Assembly: GCA_002714485.1 (NCBI GenBank)
Contig: PAXM01000017.1
Location: forward strand, 42,424 to 51,195
Direction of reading: 5' to 3'
Source: Acidimicrobiaceae bacterium
GTDB taxonomy: Bacteria; Actinomycetota; Acidimicrobiia; Acidimicrobiales; MedAcidi-G1
DNA length: 8,772 nt
In this document: positions 6,300 to 8,772 of the stretch, piece by piece
How positions within the stretch are numbered: the first letter of the stretch is position 1
Layout of the letters: every line of letters begins with the position of its first letter
Notes under the pieces: model-generated
The model's input: the letters and a program-made list of their open reading frames with translations, nothing else
Databases searched by the model: none
Told to the model about the DNA's origin: nothing
Position numbers and translations under genes: made by a program

Positions 6300-7127
6300 A
6301 TGCCGATACTGACCGAAGAGCAGGTCTCTCGGTACTGGAGTGACGGCTGGCTCGCCCCGATCAACGTACTTACGACCGGCGAGGCTTCTACCATCCTCGC
6401 CGCCCTCGAAGAGGCCGAGGCCCGATACCCCGAGGACCTGCACGGTGGCCACCGCAACAACGCTCACCTAGTCCTGCCGTTCCTAGCCGATCTGGCCCTC
6501 CACCCGACCATTCTGGGTTGCGTGGCGTCACTCGTAGACGAACCCGCCGCCCTGCTCAACTCAGTGTTGTTCATCAAGGACCCGGACACCACGACCTACG
6601 TGAGTTGGCACCAAGACTCCACCTACATGGGTATAGAGGGAACCGACATGGTGACCGCCTGGGTGGCTCTGACTCCCAGCACGTCGGTCAACGGGTGCGT
6701 GGCCATGGCTCCTGCCACCCACTTGGACGGCATCCGCCCTCACGAAGACCGGTACGGACCTGACAACATCCTCACCAGAGGTCAGCACGTAAGCGAGTTC
6801 GATCCCGATACGGCCGTCGACGTGGTGCTCCAGCCCGGCCAAATGTCGCTCCACCACCCGCACCTGATCCACGGATCACGACCCAACGGATCCGATGCCC
6901 GGCGGGTGGGCGTGGCCTTCCAGTCCTACGTTGGAGTCAACGCCCGGCCAAAACGAGGCGAACACCACGTGCTGGCAGTCGGTGACGCCCCCGTGGACCC
7001 GGCATTCCTCGTCGTGCCCCGGCCCAAAGCCGAGATGACTGCCGAAGGCCGGGCATTCCGGGCATCGGCCAACGCTGCCCTATCAGACGTGTTGTACCAC
7101 GGTGCCACCGAACGACGCTCCTACTGA
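6300..7127 (+). CDS. PhyH-family Fe(II)/2-oxoglutarate dioxygenase (dioxygenase 2)
   Basis: A 275-residue phytanoyl-CoA dioxygenase family protein. The iron triad is H104 and D106 in VSWHQDSTYMG and H191 in LIHGSRPNGSD, with R201/R202 downstream as the likely 2-oxoglutarate anchor. The core segment VTAWVALTPSTSVNGC (118-133) and the following turn are typical of PhyH jelly-roll proteins. The Asp of H-x-D is present, so hydroxylation or oxidative cleavage is expected, not halogenation. It is clearly a different subgroup from dioxygenase 1: the residues around H-x-D and the distal His differ and I see no extended identity, so the two are not recent duplicates. ATG 6300 is the first possible start after an in-frame TGA at 6243-6245. 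The gene is divergent from the DUF983 gene and convergent with the MttB-family gene, so it is probably transcribed alone. The substrate is unknown; a small osmolyte or amine is a guess from context. Confidence 0.87.
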   Translation: MPILTEEQVSRYWSDGWLAPINVLTTGEASTILAALEEAEARYPEDLHGGHRNNAHLVLPFLADLALHPTILGCVASLVDEPAALLNSVLFIKDPDTTTYVSWHQDSTYMGIEGTDMVTAWVALTPSTSVNGCVAMAPATHLDGIRPHEDRYGPDNILTRGQHVSEFDPDTAVDVVLQPGQMSLHHPHLIHGSRPNGSDARRVGVAFQSYVGVNARPKRGEHHVLAVGDAPVDPAFLVVPRPKAEMTAEGRAFRASANAALSDVLYHGATERRSY

Positions 7128-7336
7128 CACCGTCCCCGCCGATCTGCCACCAGCACCTGGGTGACGACTCCTCCTAGCACGGCTATTAGCAGCACATCAC
7201 CAAAGGGCGTCCACGACAGTCGTCGATCCATGACCTGGGCCAGCCACATGGACTCCTGCAAGTTGTCACCCACACCAGCGCTAGTGGGAGCGGGTTGAGC
7301 CCAGGATCCAGTTTCGGTACGGGTGCTCAGTACCAA
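7121..7336 (-). CDS. Doubtful small ORF with one predicted membrane segment
   Basis: This 71-codon frame fills the convergent gap between dioxygenase 2 and the MttB-family gene. It starts with TTG 7336, overlapping the end of the MttB-family gene by 10 nt, and its stop overlaps the end of dioxygenase 2. Shorter versions could start at ATG 7249, which has AGGAG only 3 nt away, or at ATG 7231. The C-terminal half, FGDVLLIAVLGGVVTQVLVA, looks like one transmembrane helix followed by a basic tail, DRRGRC. The N-terminal half has no recognisable features. Codon choice is mixed, with CTA, ATA and GGA that are less favoured in the neighbouring genes. I recognise no family. It may be a small membrane protein or a chance frame. 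Confidence 0.22.
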   Translation of the reverse strand: MVLSTRTETGSWAQPAPTSAGVGDNLQESMWLAQVMDRRLSWTPFGDVLLIAVLGGVVTQVLVADRRGRCQ

Positions 7337-8772
7337 GCGTCATCTTCGGCGCCCTTGCGTTCAGCCATAAACGCCTGCAGTTCAGAATCTGTCCCGGGGT
7401 CGATCTCCGGTGGCTCGTAGTTAGCCAGCATGCGCTTCCAGAGGACGTTGGCCCGCTGCTGCATGTCCCGCCCCCCGTCCTCGGCCCACTGCTCGAACGA
7501 GTTGGTGTCGAGGAGCACCGAGTTGTAGTTGGCTTCCTCGAAGTGCGCAAGGGTATGGGCAGTCCCCAGATGGGCCGTTCCCGGCCCCGCCTCCCGGTAT
7601 CCCTCGACGGCCAACGAGTCGTCGTCGACCACGAGACCCCCCATGCGTCGGGTGAGCATCCCCAGGTGATCAACATCCATCACGAACTTCTCGTAACCAG
7701 TAACCAACCCGCCCTCCAGCCAGCCCGCGGCCTGGTGCACAAAGTTGGCCCCGGCGTAGATCGAAGCCCCCATGGCGTCGGCCGACTCCATCATCGCCTG
7801 GGCGTCGGCCACCTTGGACGCCGTGTAGTGGCCACCGCAACGCAGTGGCAGTCCTAGCCGGCGCGACAGTTGACCCATGGCGTAGGTGGCTAATACCGCC
7901 TCGGGCGTCCCAAAAGTCGGTGCTCCGCTACGCAGGTCCATGGTGGTCAGAAAACTGCCGTACACCACTGGCGAACCGGGCCGCACTAGTTGGGCCAGAG
8001 CGATGCCGACCATGGTCTCGGCGTGAGCCTGGGCAATGAGCGCCGGCTGGGTGACCGGACCCATGGCGCCTCCAATGATGAACGGTGAGATCACGTTGGC
8101 CTGGTTGGCTCGGGCGTACGCCTTGAGCGCACCGGTCATCACGTTGTCGAACACCAGCGGTGAATTGACGTTGATGTTTCCCTGAACAACACAATCCCGT
8201 TCGAGGCGGTCGGCCCCGAAGGCAATGCGAGCCATGGCGACGGAGTCCTCAGCCCGCCCCGGCGTCGTCACCCCGCCCATGAACGGCTTGGTTGACCAGC
8301 GAAGGTGGGCGTACACCATGTCCAAGTGCCGCTTGTTCACCGGCACGTCCACCGGCTCGCATACCGTGCCACCTGAGTGCTGCAGCCACGGTGATACGTA
8401 GGTCAACTTCACTAGGTTCTCGAAATCGGCCAGTGTGGCGTACCGCCGACCGTCGTCGAGGTCCGACACGAACGGTGAACCATAGGCAGGTGAGAAGACG
8501 ACGTGATCGCCACCAACGATCACCGTGTGGCGTTCATCGCGTCCGTGCATGGCGAACTCGGCCGGTGCCGTGGTGCACAGGCTGCGCGCCATGCCCGGAT
8601 CGAACCGCAGCCGCTCCCCCTCGACTCGGGCACCAACCGACCTGAAAAGTTCGACCGCCTCCTCATCTCCGCGAATTTCAATGCCGATCTCATCAAGAAT
8701 CCAGTCGGCGTGGGCTTCGAGACGGTCCAGCGACTCTTCGTCGAGAAGTTCGTAGGTGGGAATCCTCCGCCG
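7327..8772 (-). CDS. MttB-family (trimethylamine methyltransferase-like) protein, non-pyrrolysine type, 5' end outside the window
   Basis: The frame stays open from the TGA at 7329-7327 to the right edge, giving 481 visible residues. The internal ATG at 8592 is not the start: the 60 codons upstream encode a family-like N-terminus (LLDEESLDRLEAHADWILDE, then an IGIEIRGDEEAVELF-type stretch). Family length is about 500, so only a short N-terminal piece is missing. Matching blocks include GGVTTPGRAED, GGAMGPVTQPA, the C-terminal barrel segment ASKVADAQAMMESA and AAGWLEGGLVTGYEKFVMD. Known members move a methyl group from a quaternary or tertiary amine to a corrinoid protein; those without pyrrolysine use substrates such as glycine betaine, proline betaine or carnitine. 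No in-frame TAG occurs in the visible part, so this copy is the non-pyrrolysine type. Its corrinoid partner and a methyl-acceptor enzyme are not in the window and may lie to the right. The exact substrate is unknown. Confidence 0.88.
   Translation of the reverse strand, partial: RRRIPTYELLDEESLDRLEAHADWILDEIGIEIRGDEEAVELFRSVGARVEGERLRFDPGMARSLCTTAPAEFAMHGRDERHTVIVGGDHVVFSPAYGSPFVSDLDDGRRYATLADFENLVKLTYVSPWLQHSGGTVCEPVDVPVNKRHLDMVYAHLRWSTKPFMGGVTTPGRAEDSVAMARIAFGADRLERDCVVQGNINVNSPLVFDNVMTGALKAYARANQANVISPFIIGGAMGPVTQPALIAQAHAETMVGIALAQLVRPGSPVVYGSFLTTMDLRSGAPTFGTPEAVLATYAMGQLSRRLGLPLRCGGHYTASKVADAQAMMESADAMGASIYAGANFVHQAAGWLEGGLVTGYEKFVMDVDHLGMLTRRMGGLVVDDDSLAVEGYREAGPGTAHLGTAHTLAHFEEANYNSVLLDTNSFEQWAEDGGRDMQQRANVLWKRMLANYEPPEIDPGTDSELQAFMAERKGAEDDAWY

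Noticed and set aside
7145..7165. CACCAG...CTGGGTG stem as a bidirectional terminator in the 7128-7326 gap
   Set aside because: The stem needs a bulge, has a 3-nt loop and no following T-run on either strand.
7327..8772. Pyrrolysine-containing MttB
   Set aside because: No in-frame TAG occurs in the visible coding region and the gene ends with TGA after the expected full length.
1..8772. tRNA, rRNA, CRISPR array, transposase or attachment site
   Set aside because: Nothing on either strand resembled these; the window is almost fully occupied by ordinary protein genes and no gene-free stretch exceeds about 200 nt.

Overview
This is a high-G+C bacterial window with eight well-supported protein genes and no RNA genes, insertion sequences or CRISPR arrays. 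The content points to a free-living aerobic heterotroph that catabolises osmolytes and organosulfonates, most plausibly marine. Evidence for this is an ectoine-hydrolase-like M24 enzyme, an M20 deacetylase, sulfoacetaldehyde acetyltransferase (Xsc), two non-identical Fe(II)/2-oxoglutarate dioxygenases of the phytanoyl-CoA dioxygenase (PhyH) family, and an MttB-family (trimethylamine-methyltransferase-like) protein. Starts with a good Shine-Dalgarno sequence are mixed with starts that look leaderless. Together with the base composition this would fit an actinobacterial (for example acidimicrobial) lineage, but the taxonomic guess is weak.

Layout. At 31-633 (+) there is a small VOC/glyoxalase-fold protein. 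It converges with a minus-strand cluster transcribed right to left: M24 ectoine-hydrolase-like enzyme (5758-4574), M20 deacetylase (4577-3402, 4-nt overlap or 2-nt gap depending on the start), PhyH dioxygenase 1 (3390-2527, 11-nt gap) and Xsc (2423-657, after a 103-nt gap with its own strong ribosome binding site). Upstream of the cluster on the same strand is a DUF983 zinc-ribbon membrane protein (6226-5819). It is divergent from PhyH dioxygenase 2 (6300-7127, +). That gene converges with an MttB-family methyltransferase (7327-8772, -), which runs off the right edge of the window. The roughly 200-nt convergent gap at 7128-7326 holds at most a doubtful small membrane-protein ORF.

How the genes may work together. 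In known ectoine catabolism the hydrolase (DoeA/EutD) opens the ring to N-acetyl-2,4-diaminobutyrate, and a deacetylase (DoeB/EutE) removes the acetyl group. Here the deacetylase slot directly after the M24 gene is filled by an ArgE-like M20 enzyme. N-alpha-acetyl-diaminobutyrate is one methylene shorter than N-acetylornithine, so the substitution is chemically sensible. Downstream, Xsc converts sulfoacetaldehyde plus phosphate to acetyl phosphate plus sulfite, but no known sulfoacetaldehyde-producing enzyme (taurine transaminase or dehydrogenase, isethionate dehydrogenase) is visible. The PhyH oxygenase next to Xsc is a candidate for supplying it. The cluster is either a collection of separate osmolyte pathways or one undescribed linear pathway for an N-acylated or cyclic sulfonated osmolyte. 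No transporter or transcriptional regulator lies in the window.
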